From AP-15 sp963732095 (GTDB taxonomy: Bacteria > Pseudomonadota > Alphaproteobacteria > ATCC43930 > CGMCC-115725): a DNA stretch of 64,000 bases. Each line of letters begins with the position of its first letter. Positions within the stretch are counted from its first letter, which is position 1. The notes under the pieces were generated by a model, which worked only from the letters and a program-made list of their open reading frames with translations, was not told the origin of the DNA and made no database searches. The DNA lies in contig CAVSZA010000024.1 in NCBI GenBank assembly GCA_963732095.1, forward strand, positions 129,956-193,955, in the 5' to 3' direction. This document shows positions 26,204-35,552 of the stretch, piece after piece. The position numbers were made by a program, and so were the translations under genes.

Positions 26204-27433
26204 ATGAAGATCTTCTACGGCTGGATAATCGTCGGCGCCGGCATCGTCATAACCTGCCTCGGGATGGGGACGATGATGTCGCTCGGTATATTCCTGCAGC
26301 CGATGTCGGCGGCGACCGGCTGGTCGCGGACGAGCATCTCGACCGCGGCGCTCCTCAATTTCCTGTGCATGGGCCCGGCCTCGTTCCTGTGGGGAGCGCT
26401 CTCCGACCGGTTCGGAACCCGCGCGGTCGTGCTCGCGGGCGGCGCCCTCTTGGGCCTCGGCCTCGTCGCGGCGAGCCAGGCCGCCACAGTCGGTCAATTC
26501 CAGCTCCTCTTCGGCATGATCATCGGTGTGGCAGCGGGCAGCTTTTACGCACCGTTGACCGCCACGGCGACACGCTGGTTCACCCGGCATCGCAGTCTCG
26601 CGGTAGCCCTCATCTCGGCCGGTTTCGCAGTCGGCTCGATGACGATATCGCCCTTAGCGCGCTGGTTGATCACCGATTACGGCTGGCGCACCGCGATGTT
26701 GATGTTGGGCGCTCTCTCCTGGCTGTTCATCATTCCTGCCGCATTGCTGGTGCGCAAACCCCCGGCGTTCCCGCGCGCAGCCGGCGTCGCGGCGGGCATG
26801 ATCCCCACCGACCGCGAGTTCACCGTGGCGCGGGCGCTGTGCACGCCGCAATTCGCCGCGATCTCGTTCACCTACTTCGCGTGTTGCGCGGCGCATTCGG
26901 GGCCGATCTTCCACATGGTCAGCTACGCGATCGACTGCGGCGTGCCGGCGATGGCCGCCGCGACCGTGTTCGGCGCGGCGGGTGTGGCCTCTCTCAGCGG
27001 CCGCATCATCGGCGGGCTCGCGGCCGACCGCATCGGCGCGAAGCGCATGATCGTCTTCGGCCTGGCGCTCCAGGCCCTCTCCGTGAGCCTTTACGTATTC
27101 ACCCGCGACCTCGCGAGCTTCTACGGCCTCGCGATGATGTTCGGGTTTTCCTACGGCGCGGTGATGCCGCTCTACGCCATTCTCGTGCGCGAATATTTCG
27201 GCGCGCGGATCATGGGAACGATGTTCGGGGCGGTGAACATGGCCTCGACCCTGGGCATGGCGATCGGTCCCTGGGCCGGCGGCTGGCTTTACGACGCGTA
27301 CGGCAGCTATTTCTGGCTCTACATCGGCTCGTTCGGCATCGGTCTCGGAGCCGTCGCAATCGCCTTCACCTTCCGCCCGCCTCGCGAAGTTTCACTGGGG
27401 CTGCCGAGCCCGAGCGTCACGCAGAGCGCCTAG
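26204..27433 (+). CDS. MFS transporter (OFA/monocarboxylate-like)
   Basis: A 409-residue transporter from ATG 26204 ('MKIFYGWIIVGAGIVITC'), preceded by GAGAGG; an in-frame TTG at 26174 is less likely. The 'FYGWIIVGAG' opening, the loop 2-3 signature 'FLWGALSDRFGTRAVVLAGG' and its repeat 'GRIIGGLAADRIGAKRMIVF' fit the oxalate/formate antiporter-monocarboxylate porter branch. It is followed by the ketone-body genes, so an organic-acid substrate is plausible but inferred. Confidence 0.83.
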   Translation: MKIFYGWIIVGAGIVITCLGMGTMMSLGIFLQPMSAATGWSRTSISTAALLNFLCMGPASFLWGALSDRFGTRAVVLAGGALLGLGLVAASQAATVGQFQLLFGMIIGVAAGSFYAPLTATATRWFTRHRSLAVALISAGFAVGSMTISPLARWLITDYGWRTAMLMLGALSWLFIIPAALLVRKPPAFPRAAGVAAGMIPTDREFTVARALCTPQFAAISFTYFACCAAHSGPIFHMVSYAIDCGVPAMAAATVFGAAGVASLSGRIIGGLAADRIGAKRMIVFGLALQALSVSLYVFTRDLASFYGLAMMFGFSYGAVMPLYAILVREYFGARIMGTMFGAVNMASTLGMAIGPWAGGWLYDAYGSYFWLYIGSFGIGLGAVAIAFTFRPPREVSLGLPSPSVTQSA

Positions 27434-27457
27434 CTCACCACACAGAAAGACTTTGTC

Positions 27458-27592
27458 ATGTCCGACCAGCGGCCTCCGCGGCGGAAAACTCACATGGCTG
27501 CTGAGCCTCCGCCGTTCGAGCGCATCGCGCTGATCCTGCAGGGGGGCGGCGCCCTCGTTCTGGGAGACCGTCAGCGCGACGGCCGCGAATAG
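27458..27592 (+). pseudogene. Truncated patatin-like phospholipase remnant
   Basis: A 44-codon frame from ATG 27458. After a polar start it reads 'FERIALILQGGGALVLGDRQ'. The 'IALxLQGGGALG' block is the oxyanion-hole motif that starts patatin-like phospholipases; the family then continues with a GxSxG motif, which is absent. The frame breaks right after GGGAL and ends at TAG 27592. In relatives a patatin gene commonly precedes acetoacetate decarboxylase and 3-hydroxybutyrate dehydrogenase, so this is probably the same locus after an internal deletion of about 1 kb. Confidence 0.65.
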
Positions 27593-27628
27593 AATTTCAC
27601 ACAGCATTGCCTCATGGAGGTCTGACCG

Positions 27629-28387
27629 ATGAAGCTGACCGAGGTTCGCCGCAAGGCGTTCGCCATGCCGCTGAACGATCCCGCTTATCCGCCGGGACCG
27701 TACAAATTCTACAACCGCGAGTTCGTCGTCATCACCTATCGCACCGACATAGACAGGCTGCGCGCGGTGGTGCCGGAGCCATTAGAAGTGGCCGCAGACA
27801 CGGTCGCCTACGAATTCATCCGCATGCCGGATTCGACCGGCTTTGGCGACTACACCGAAACCGGCCAAGTCATCCCGGTGCGCTTCAAGACAAAGGACGG
27901 TACGGTACAGGAGGGCGGCTATGTGCACGCCATGTATCTCGACGACAATGCGCCGATCGCCGGCGGGCGGGAGATCTGGGGCTTCCCTAAGAAGCTGGCG
28001 AGCCCGAAGGTTGCACATGAGGGCGATGTCGTGGTCTGCACCCTGCGCTACGGCTCGGTGCTGTGCGTCTCCGCCACAATGGGCTTCAAACATCGCGAGA
28101 TCGACCCGGCGCCGCTCTTGAAAGCGCTCGCCCGGCCGAACTTCATGCTCAAGATCATCCCGCATGTCGACTGCACGCCACGGATCTGCGAACTGGTGCG
28201 CTACTACATGGAAGACGTCACGGTGAAGGGCGCCTGGGCCGGCCCGGGCGCAATCCAGCTCTTCGAGCATGCGCTGTGCGACGTGGCGCGGCTCCCGGTG
28301 CGCGAGGTGATCTCGGCCACCCACTACGTGACCGACCTGACGCTCGGCCTCGGCGAGGTCGTGTTCGATTACTTGCGAGACGCCTGA
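27629..28387 (+). CDS. adc: Acetoacetate decarboxylase
   Basis: A 252-residue protein with a clear RBS (GGAGGT). The active-site pair is in 'REIWGFPKKLASPKV': Lys121 would form the Schiff base and Lys122 lower its pKa, as in the clostridial enzyme. Other family features are 'VITYRTDIDRLRAVVPEPL' and 'MYLDDNAPIAGGREIWGFP'. It converts acetoacetate to acetone and CO2, or a related beta-keto acid. It is followed after 13 bases by 3-hydroxybutyrate dehydrogenase, giving a short ketone-body operon. Confidence 0.9.
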   Translation: MKLTEVRRKAFAMPLNDPAYPPGPYKFYNREFVVITYRTDIDRLRAVVPEPLEVAADTVAYEFIRMPDSTGFGDYTETGQVIPVRFKTKDGTVQEGGYVHAMYLDDNAPIAGGREIWGFPKKLASPKVAHEGDVVVCTLRYGSVLCVSATMGFKHREIDPAPLLKALARPNFMLKIIPHVDCTPRICELVRYYMEDVTVKGAWAGPGAIQLFEHALCDVARLPVREVISATHYVTDLTLGLGEVVFDYLRDA

Positions 28388-28400
28388 AAGGAGCGTTGAA

Positions 28401-29183
28401 ATGTCCCGTTTTTCCAAAAAGGTCGCCATCATCACGGGCGCCGCCAGCGGTATCGGGAAGGAGATCGCACTGCGCTTTGCCGCCGAGGGCGGCATCCCGG
28501 TTATCGCCGATCTCAATCTCGACGCCGCGGATGCCACTGCGCGGGAGATCAAGGCGAAGGGCTCGGATGCTTTTGCGGTCGGCATGAACGTCGCTGACGA
28601 GGCGGCGGTCGGAAAAGGCGTTGCCGACACGATGGCCAAATACGGCCGGATCGATGTGCTGGTCAGCAATGCCGGCATCCAGATTGTCAAACCGATCGTG
28701 GATTTCCCGTTTGCCGACTGGAAGCGGCTGCTGGCGATCCATTTGGACGGCGCTTTTCTGATGACCAGGGCGTGCTTGAAGCACATGTACGACGCCAAAT
28801 CCGGCAGCATCGTTTATATGGGCTCGGTGCATTCCAAGGAGGCGTCGGTACTGAAGGCGCCTTATGTTACTGCCAAGCACGGGCTGTTGGGATTGTGCCG
28901 GGTTGTGGCGAAGGAGGGGGCCCAGTACAACGTGCGCGCCAATGTGGTCTGCCCCGGCTTTGTGCGCACCCCGCTGGTCGACAAGCAGATCCCCGAGCAG
29001 GCAAAGGAGCTCGGCATCAGCGAAGAGGACGTCATCAAGCATGTCATGCTGAAGGACACGGTGGACGGCCAGTTCACGACGACAGAGGACGTCGCCGAGG
29101 CGGTGCTGTTCTTCGCCGGCTTCAAGACCAATGCGCTGACCGGCCAGTCGCTGGTCGTCAGCCACGGCTGGTTCATGGAGTAG
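28401..29183 (+). CDS. bdhA: 3-Hydroxybutyrate dehydrogenase (SDR)
   Basis: A 260-residue short-chain dehydrogenase with RBS AAAGGAG. The cofactor motif is 'TGAASGIGK' (residues 12-20), 'VSNAGIQ' follows near 88-94, and the catalytic set is Ser142, Tyr155 and Lys159 in 'YVTAKHG'. The long loop 'DKQIPEQAKELGISEEDVIK' is typical of D-3-hydroxybutyrate dehydrogenases. The enzyme interconverts 3-hydroxybutyrate and acetoacetate, the substrate of the neighbouring decarboxylase. Confidence 0.9.
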   Translation: MSRFSKKVAIITGAASGIGKEIALRFAAEGGIPVIADLNLDAADATAREIKAKGSDAFAVGMNVADEAAVGKGVADTMAKYGRIDVLVSNAGIQIVKPIVDFPFADWKRLLAIHLDGAFLMTRACLKHMYDAKSGSIVYMGSVHSKEASVLKAPYVTAKHGLLGLCRVVAKEGAQYNVRANVVCPGFVRTPLVDKQIPEQAKELGISEEDVIKHVMLKDTVDGQFTTTEDVAEAVLFFAGFKTNALTGQSLVVSHGWFME

Positions 29184-29260
29184 CGTGAGACTTCTTCCGC
29201 GTTGTGATAGGTTCGAAATTAGAAGCGAGGATCGATCCCGCAGGGTCACGAGAGGTAGAA

Positions 29261-30415
29261 ATGAGCGAGCTGCCGGCGCTGCGAGATGATGTTCTTCCGT
29301 CCGGCATCCGATCCCGCTTTGTGCACGACATCAACGGGCTGAGAATGCACGTGTTGGAGGCCGGCTTCGAGACCCGCGGCCGGCCGCTGGTCCTGCTCCT
29401 GCATGGCTTCCCGGAACTCGCCTACTCGTGGCGAAAGGTAATGTTGCCGCTCGCCGCCGCGGGTTTCCGGGTCGTGGCGCCCGACCAGCGGGGCTATGGC
29501 CGCACGACCGGGTGGGACGCGGAATATGATGGGGACCTCGGCTCGTTTCGCATTCTGAATGCAGTCAGGGACGCGTTGGGGCTGGTCTCGGCGCTCGGCT
29601 ATCGCGAGGCCGCGCTCGTCGCGGGGCACGATTTCGGGGCTTCGGTTGCGGCCTGGTGCGCCCTCGTGCGCCCCGACGTGTTTCGCTCGGTCGCTCTGAT
29701 GAGCGCACCCTTTGCCGGCCCGCCGGCGCTGCCCTTCGACACCGCCGACAACCCGCCACCGCCAAACTCGCCCGACAACAGCATCCATGACGAATTGGCC
29801 AAGCTGGACCGCCCCCGTAAGCATTACCAATGGTATTACTCGACCCGGCCGGCCAATGCCGACATGTGGCGTTGCCCGCAAGGCGTCCACGCCTTTCTGC
29901 GAGGCTATTTCCACTACAAAAGCGCCGATTGGACGGGAAACAAGCCATTCCCGCTGAAATCCTGGACCGCCGGCGAATTGGCGAAAATGCCGACCTACTA
30001 CATAATGGATCTGGACAAGAACATGGCCGAGACCGTGGCGCCGGAGATGCCGTCCGCCGCCGAAATCGCCTCCTGCCGATGGCTTCCCGAGAACGAGCTG
30101 CGCGTCTACAGCACCGAATACGAGCGCACCGGGTTCCAGGGCGGATTGCAGTGGTACCGCGCCCGCACGCAAGGCCTCTACGACGCCGAACTGCAGCTGT
30201 TCTCCGGCCGCACGATCGACGTGCCGTCGATGTTCATCGCCGGCAAGAGCGACTGGGGCACCTACCAGCGTCCCGGCAATTTCGAGCGCATGCAGCAGAG
30301 CGCCTGCACCCGCATGCTCGGCTGCCATTTGATCGACGGTGCCGGGCATTGGGTGCAACAGGAACAACCCGAGCGGGTCAGCGAGCTGCTGCTGGGGTTT
30401 GCCCAGCAGCAGTGA
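29261..30415 (+). CDS. Alpha/beta hydrolase, epoxide hydrolase-like
   Basis: A 384-residue protein from ATG 29261 (RBS AGAGGTAG); the frame is open back to 29204 but those residues are not family-like. The HGxP oxyanion motif is in 'VLLLHGFPELAYSW', the nucleophile elbow is 'VAGHDFGASVAAW' (Asp, as in epoxide hydrolases and haloalkane dehalogenases), and the catalytic His is in 'GAGHWVQQEQPE'. A large cap domain spans about residues 150-290. Epoxide hydrolase is the best guess; a fluoroacetate or haloalkane dehalogenase is possible. Confidence 0.8.
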   Translation: MSELPALRDDVLPSGIRSRFVHDINGLRMHVLEAGFETRGRPLVLLLHGFPELAYSWRKVMLPLAAAGFRVVAPDQRGYGRTTGWDAEYDGDLGSFRILNAVRDALGLVSALGYREAALVAGHDFGASVAAWCALVRPDVFRSVALMSAPFAGPPALPFDTADNPPPPNSPDNSIHDELAKLDRPRKHYQWYYSTRPANADMWRCPQGVHAFLRGYFHYKSADWTGNKPFPLKSWTAGELAKMPTYYIMDLDKNMAETVAPEMPSAAEIASCRWLPENELRVYSTEYERTGFQGGLQWYRARTQGLYDAELQLFSGRTIDVPSMFIAGKSDWGTYQRPGNFERMQQSACTRMLGCHLIDGAGHWVQQEQPERVSELLLGFAQQQ

Positions 30416-30699
30416 GGCTGCGGGCGGATGCTTAACGAGACGTTAACCCGATTCGTGGAGAGTGCACTGACGCCGCCGAGTTAATTGCTTTCGTAGGTTG
30501 AATGCCTCTGTCGATCGTCGAAGAGGAGGACGGCCGCATCGCGGTCAGCAGCCCTTACCACCCTAATTTCCCGGCCAGAGCCCGCAGCTCTCGGCGGGAT
30601 ATGGGACGCCGCGCGGCGCGTATGGGTGTTTGACTGCCGCCGACCATGATCGCGTCAGGTCGCTGTGCCGTGAGATATACGGCACGGACGGGCTGGAAA

Positions 30700-31447
30700 A
30701 TGGCGAAGCCGGGACGGCTCCGTTCCCACACGCCCAAGGGGCACGGCAGGAACGAGTTCGCCGAAGCGGTAACCGCTGTGCCGCACTATTACGGCCATCG
30801 CCGCAGGCTGCGCGAGCGGATGGTCGCCGCCGGGGCCGAAAGCCTGCCCGATTACGAGCTGCTTAGAAATGCTGCTGTTCGCCGCCAACCCGCAAGGCGA
30901 TGTGAAGCCGGCGGCAAAGTCGCTGCTGGCGCATTTCGGCGGCTTTGGCAAAGTGATGAGCGCCGACCCCGAGGCGCTGTCCGAAGCCGGGCTCGGCCTC
31001 GCCGGCATCGCTGCGATCAAATCGGTGCGCGAGGCGGCGCTGCGGCTGATGCGCCTCGAATTGCAGGAACGACCGGTCGTCAATTCCTGGGACAAGCTGA
31101 TCGACTATTGCAACGCCCAGGTCGCGCACAACATCGTCGAGGAATTCCACATCCTGTTCCTCGACCGCAAGAACGTGCTGATCAAGCATGAGCGCCAGCA
31201 GCGCGGCACGATCGACCATACGCCGGTCTACCCGCGCGAAGTCGTCAAGCGCGCGCTCGATCTCGGCGCCGCGGCAATGATCCTGGTGCACAACCATCCC
31301 TCGGGCGACCCGACCCCGTCCAAGGCCGACATCGCCGTCACTCAGGACATCAAAAAAGCCGCGGCCCCGCTCGGCGTGGCATTGCACGACCACATAATCA
31401 TCGGGCGCAACGGCCATACCAGCCTGCGCGACTTGGGGCTGATCTAG
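30700..31447 (+). pseudogene. radC: radC (JAMM/MPN+ protein) with one-base frameshift
   Basis: The first frame from ATG 30700 gives the normal RadC N-terminus including 'HYYGHRRRLRERMVAAGAES' and 'LPDYELL'. One extra base near 30865 then shifts the reading, and the family sequence resumes as 'MLLFAANPQGDVKPAAKSLL' from 30869 and runs to the end. The JAMM metal motif 'LVHNHPSGDPTPSKADIAV' is intact in the second part. Joined length is about 249 residues, normal for RadC, whose role is unclear despite the old link to DNA repair. A 192-residue N-truncated product from ATG 30869 is possible. Confidence 0.8.
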
Positions 31448-31582
31448 TGTGCGGTGCGCGACGTTGTTGGGGCGCTGCACGGTTCTGAGCAAGGCGTGAC
31501 CGCCCCCGTTGCGCGGGCTATATTACTCAGCTGAACGAAATGACCGCCGCCGAGCGGCGCGTGCTCCAAGAGGAGGAAAGCC

Positions 31583-32389
31583 GTGAAACTCACGCCCGAG
31601 CAGATCCGGCAGTTCGAGGAGGAGGGATATTTCTTTCTGCCCGGCTGCTTCTCCGAAGAGGAAGTCGCGGTCCTGCGGGACGAGGCCGAGGAGATCTACA
31701 AATCAAATCGCCCAGAGGTGTGGCGCGAGAAGACCGGCGCGCCGCGGACCGCTTTTGCCGCGCACACCTATAACGAGGCGTTTCGCCTCCTGGGAGCGCA
31801 TCCGCGGCTGGTCGAGCCGCTGGAGCAGATCTTTGGCGAAGGGGTCTACACGCACCAGTTCAAGATCAACGCGAAGGCGGCGTTCGAGGGCGATGTCTGG
31901 CAATGGCACCAGGATTACGGCACCTGGGCGCGCGACGACGGCATGCCCGAGCCGCGCGCGATGAACATCGCCGTGTTCATGGACGAGGTGATGGCGATCA
32001 ACGGCCCGCTGATGCTGATCCCGAAGAGCCATAAGCACGGGACCCTGGCGGCCGAACACGATGTCACGACGACGTCCTATCCCCTGTGGACGCTCGACAA
32101 GGAAACCGTGACCAGGCTGGCGCAGGAGGGCGGCATCGTTGCGCCGACCGGGAAGCCCGGCTCGGTGCTGATGTTCCACGGCAATCTGGTGCACGGCTCG
32201 GCGCCGAACATCACGCCTTATCCGCGCCGGATCGTCTACCTGACGCTCTGCGCGGTATCGAACTATATCCGCACGCCGACGCGGCCGGAGTGGATCGCCC
32301 ATCGGGACTTCACGCCGATCGAGCCGGTCGCGGACGACGCGCTCCTGAACTACGCCCGCAGCTACTACAAGAGAGCGGCCGCGGAATAG
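31583..32389 (+). CDS. Phytanoyl-CoA dioxygenase (PhyH) family protein
   Basis: A 268-residue Fe(II)/2-oxoglutarate-dependent oxygenase with a GTG start after AGAGGAGG. Opening 'LTPEQIRQFEEEGYFFLPG' is typical. The iron triad is His and Asp in 'WQWHQDYGTWARDDGMPE' and the distal His in 'MFHGNLVHGSAPNITPYPRR', whose Arg would bind 2-oxoglutarate. Such enzymes hydroxylate diverse small molecules. It begins a run of co-directional catabolic genes and is followed after 12 bases by a broken oxidoreductase gene. Confidence 0.87.
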   Translation: MKLTPEQIRQFEEEGYFFLPGCFSEEEVAVLRDEAEEIYKSNRPEVWREKTGAPRTAFAAHTYNEAFRLLGAHPRLVEPLEQIFGEGVYTHQFKINAKAAFEGDVWQWHQDYGTWARDDGMPEPRAMNIAVFMDEVMAINGPLMLIPKSHKHGTLAAEHDVTTTSYPLWTLDKETVTRLAQEGGIVAPTGKPGSVLMFHGNLVHGSAPNITPYPRRIVYLTLCAVSNYIRTPTRPEWIAHRDFTPIEPVADDALLNYARSYYKRAAAE

Positions 32390-32401
32390 GAGACGCCTCC
32401 C

Positions 32402-33745
32402 GTGAACCTCCATCGGCTCTTGCAACAGCGTATTATGGACGGCGGCTCCGCCGGTACGGGTCGGTCTCATCGGCGCCGGCAAGTTTGGCTCGATGTTCCT
32501 CTCGCAAGTGCCGACGATCCGCGGCCTGGAAGTCCCCGTCATCGCCGACCTCGACCCGGACCGAGCCCGCCTCGCGTGCCATAGGGTCGGGTGGGACGCG
32601 GCGCGGATCGAGCGCACGGCGTTTGTCGCGTCCGGCAACGAGGCGTGCGGCCACCCCGATGTCGATGTCGTGGTCGAGGCAACCGGCTCGCCGGCGGCGG
32701 GCATTGCGCACGCCCGTGCTGCCGTCGCCGCGGGCAAGCACATCGTGATGGTGAATGTCGAGGCCGACGTGCTGGCAGGACCGCTCCTTGCGGCAGAGGC
32801 GCGGTCCAAGGGCGTTGTCTATTCGCTGGCCTACGGCGATCAGCCGGCGCTCACCTGCGAGCTGGTCGACTGGGCGCGCGCGTGCGGCTTCGAAGTCGTT
32901 GCCGCCGGCAAGGGCACCAAATATCTGCCGGCCTACCACGCGGTGACACCGGACGACGTCTGGGCGCATTACGGCCTCACGCCGGAGGAGGCCCGCCGCG
33001 GCGGCATGAACCCGCAGATGTTCAACTCCTTTCTCGACGGGACGAAATCCGCGATCGAGATGGCCGCGATCGCGAACGCCACGGGGCTCGCGGTGCCAGG
33101 CAAACGGTCTCGGCTTCCCGCCTTGCGGGGTCGACGATCTGCCGCATGTTCTGCGCGCGAAGAAGGCGGGCGGCGTTCTCGAACAGGACGGCATGGTCGA
33201 GGTGGTCTCCTCTCTCGAGCGCGACGGCCGGCCCGTATTCCGCGATCTGCGCTGGGGCGTTTACGTCGTGCTGAAAGCGCCAAACGAGTACGCCAAGGCC
33301 TGTTTCAAGGAGTACGGGCTGAGGACCGACGCCAGCGGCTGGTATGCCGCGATGTACAAGCCCTATCATCTGATCGGCCTGGAACTCGGCATTTCCGTGC
33401 TGTCGGCCGCGTTGCGTCGGAGCCGACCGGGCAAGCAAGCGGCTTCCGCGGCGATGTCGTCGCCGTCGCCAAAGCGGGCGCTATCCGCCGGACGAGAGGC
33501 TCGACGGCGAAGGCGGCTATACCGTCTGGGGCAAGCTGGTGCCGGCGGAACGCAGCTTCCTGGAACAAGCGCTGCCGATCGGCTTGGCGCACAATGTCAA
33601 GCTCTTGCGCGACATCCCGGCCGGCCGGATCATAACGTGGCCGGACGTTGCGATAGCGGATACCGACGCGGTTCGTACTCGTCGTGAGATGGAACGCCGG
33701 TTCTCGCCTCTGTCAGTCGCGACGGCAACACTAGCCGCGAAATGA
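32402..33745 (+). pseudogene. NAD-dependent oxidoreductase with SAF domain, four frameshifts
   Basis: The reading frame changes four times (near 32445, 33100, 33420 and 33480), yet the pieces together make one protein of about 445 residues. The N-terminus, after GTG 32402, is 'MNLHRLLQQRIMDGG'. The next frame gives a Rossmann 'VGLIGAGKFGSMFL' and 'DVVVEATGSPAAG'. The third gives 'NGLGFPPCGVDDLPHVLRAK' and 'MYKPYHLIGLELGISVL'. The fourth has 'SEPTGQASGFRGDVVAVAK', and the last ends 'VKLLRDIPAGRIITWPDVAI', a SAF-type domain. This architecture fits homoserine-dehydrogenase-like proteins with a C-terminal SAF domain. As read it cannot make a functional product. Confidence 0.75.
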
Positions 33746-33770
33746 ATCACCCGAATATCAGGAGCCCGTA

Positions 33771-34719
33771 ATGTCAATTGCCGCACGAGCAACGCCGCTC
33801 AACTTGTCCCACGAGATGCGGAGCTTCATTGGGCGCCATACCGACAAGAATTTCGACTGGGATGCCTTTCCCGGAAGCCGCGGTTTCCCCGAATTGGAGC
33901 GGGCGCAGATGCGCTATATCGGCGCCGGCGGCTCGCCCAAAGCCGACGACCCGAGCACGCTCAAACCAGGGCAGTTCACGTTGAGCTTGGTGCATCAACC
34001 CGTCGGCAAATACGCCGCCTGTCATTCGCATGAGGTCGTCGAGCATTTTCTCGTCCTCGAGGGTGTGCTGACGGTCGGCTGGGCGTGGGGCGACGAGGTG
34101 ATCGAGGCGCGCTTGGGGCCGAGAGACATGGTGCTGAACAAGGCCGGCCGGCCGCACGGCTTCCGCAACGACGGGGTCGAGCCGGTGTTGATGTCGATCA
34201 GCGTCGGCACGGGCATGCCGAAGCCGCCGGTCTATGTCTGCCACCCGCGCGACAGCGATCCGGAGGCCGCCCGCCGTTTCGGTGCCGCGCCGGGGAAAAC
34301 CCGCGTCTTCGACCCCGACAGCGACGATCCGCGCCAGCAGGAGTTCGCTCGGCATATCGTGCGTTATGCCGAAAAACAGCCGGTGTGGGATGCCGGGTTC
34401 GCCCGAATGGTCTATGTCGGCGAGGGCGGTGCTCCACCCGGCCAGTATCGGATGGACATGGTCCATCTGCCGAAGGGCGCCGGAGTACGCGGCTATTCGC
34501 GCCCTGTCGAGGACGCGTATTTTGTCATCGAGGGCTGCATCACTGTCGGTTGGGAGGAGACCGGGGCATACGGTCGAAGAGCGCCTTGGCCCGAAGGACG
34601 TGATCTTCAACCCGGCCGGCCGGGTGCACTATTTCCGCAACGATGGCGTTACCGACGCAGAGTTCATGCTGCTCGTCGGCACCCCGAAGGCGGAGGACGT
34701 CCGGTTTCAAGCGGCATGA
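33771..34719 (+). pseudogene. Two-domain cupin protein with one-base frameshift
   Basis: ATG 33771 with RBS GGAG opens a bicupin. The first barrel has 'HSHEVVEHFLVLEGVLTVGW' and 'NKAGRPHGFRNDGVEP'; the second begins near 'FARMVYVGEGGAPPGQYRMD' and 'EDAYFVIEGCITVGWEE'. At the GGGG near 34562 one extra base shifts the frame. The family sequence resumes as 'GHTVEERLGPKDVIFNPAGR' and stops at TGA 34719, where it overlaps the next gene by ATGA. Without correction the frame reads on into the hydrolase gene and gives a false 593-residue fusion. Confidence 0.75.
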
Positions 34720-35552
34720 CCATTGCCGATGCTGACAGCCGGACGGTGCGGGCCGGGGACGCCGTCTTCTCTTATCTGGAGGCCGGCAGCGGCCCGCCGC
34801 TTGTCCTGTTGCACGGTATTGGATCGGCCGCCGCGTCGTTCCGATACCAGTTGGAGGCGCTGTCCCCTCGATTTCGGGTAGCCGCCTGGGATGCCCCCGG
34901 CTATGGCGCTTCGACGCCGCTTGCGATCGAGCATCCCGATGCGAGCGATTATGCGGCAGCGCTCGATGCGTGGCTCGCCGCGCTTGGCATCGATCGCTGC
35001 CATCTGGTCGGGCAATCGCTCGGGACTTTGATCGCCGCCCGCTTCGCCGCGGAGCAGCCACGGCGCGTCCTGAGCCTGACTCTCGCCGGCGTCGCCAGAG
35101 GGCACGGACGGCTTCCCCTGCCGGAGCGGCAGCGGCTTCTCGCGCAGCGTCTGGATGACCTCGCCCAGCTCGGACCGCAAGGCATGGCGGCAAAGCGCGG
35201 CCCACGCCTGCTCGGCCCCGAAGCGACCGAGACTATGCGACGGAGGGTCATCGAGATAATGGCGCGCATTCCAGCCGAGGGCTACGCGCAGGCCGCCCAC
35301 ATGCTTTCGACCGGGGACATCACGGCGGATCTCGCCCGGCTGCCGGCTGGATTGCCAATCCAGATCGTGGTCGGCCAAGCCGATGTGATCACGCCGCCGG
35401 CGGGCAATCTGGAGATCGCAGCCGCCTTTCCAGCCGTGTCGGTGCATGTCATACCCGGCGCCGGTCACGCGCTCTATTTGGAAAAGCCGGAAGAGTTCAA
35501 TCGACTGGTGTCAGATTTCGCTGCGAGACACTTGGGCGACGATCTCGAATGA
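34716..35552 (+). CDS. Alpha/beta hydrolase
   Basis: A 278-residue hydrolase from ATG 34716, coupled to the bicupin by an ATGA overlap. It has 'PLVLLHGIGSAAASFRYQLE' (oxyanion His-Gly), the nucleophile elbow 'VGQSLGTLIAARFA' with Ser, the Asp region 'VVGQADVITPPA' and the catalytic His in 'IPGAGHALYLEKPEEFN'. It resembles C-C bond hydrolases and enol-lactonases of aromatic degradation. Its 3' end overlaps the convergent luciferase-like gene by about 40 bases. Confidence 0.83.
   Translation: MTIADADSRTVRAGDAVFSYLEAGSGPPLVLLHGIGSAAASFRYQLEALSPRFRVAAWDAPGYGASTPLAIEHPDASDYAAALDAWLAALGIDRCHLVGQSLGTLIAARFAAEQPRRVLSLTLAGVARGHGRLPLPERQRLLAQRLDDLAQLGPQGMAAKRGPRLLGPEATETMRRRVIEIMARIPAEGYAQAAHMLSTGDITADLARLPAGLPIQIVVGQADVITPPAGNLEIAAAFPAVSVHVIPGAGHALYLEKPEEFNRLVSDFAARHLGDDLE

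Noticed and set aside
33771..35552. 593-residue cupin-hydrolase fusion
   Set aside because: The middle 50 residues are out-of-frame cupin; the true cupin end and an ATGA-coupled hydrolase start are visible.
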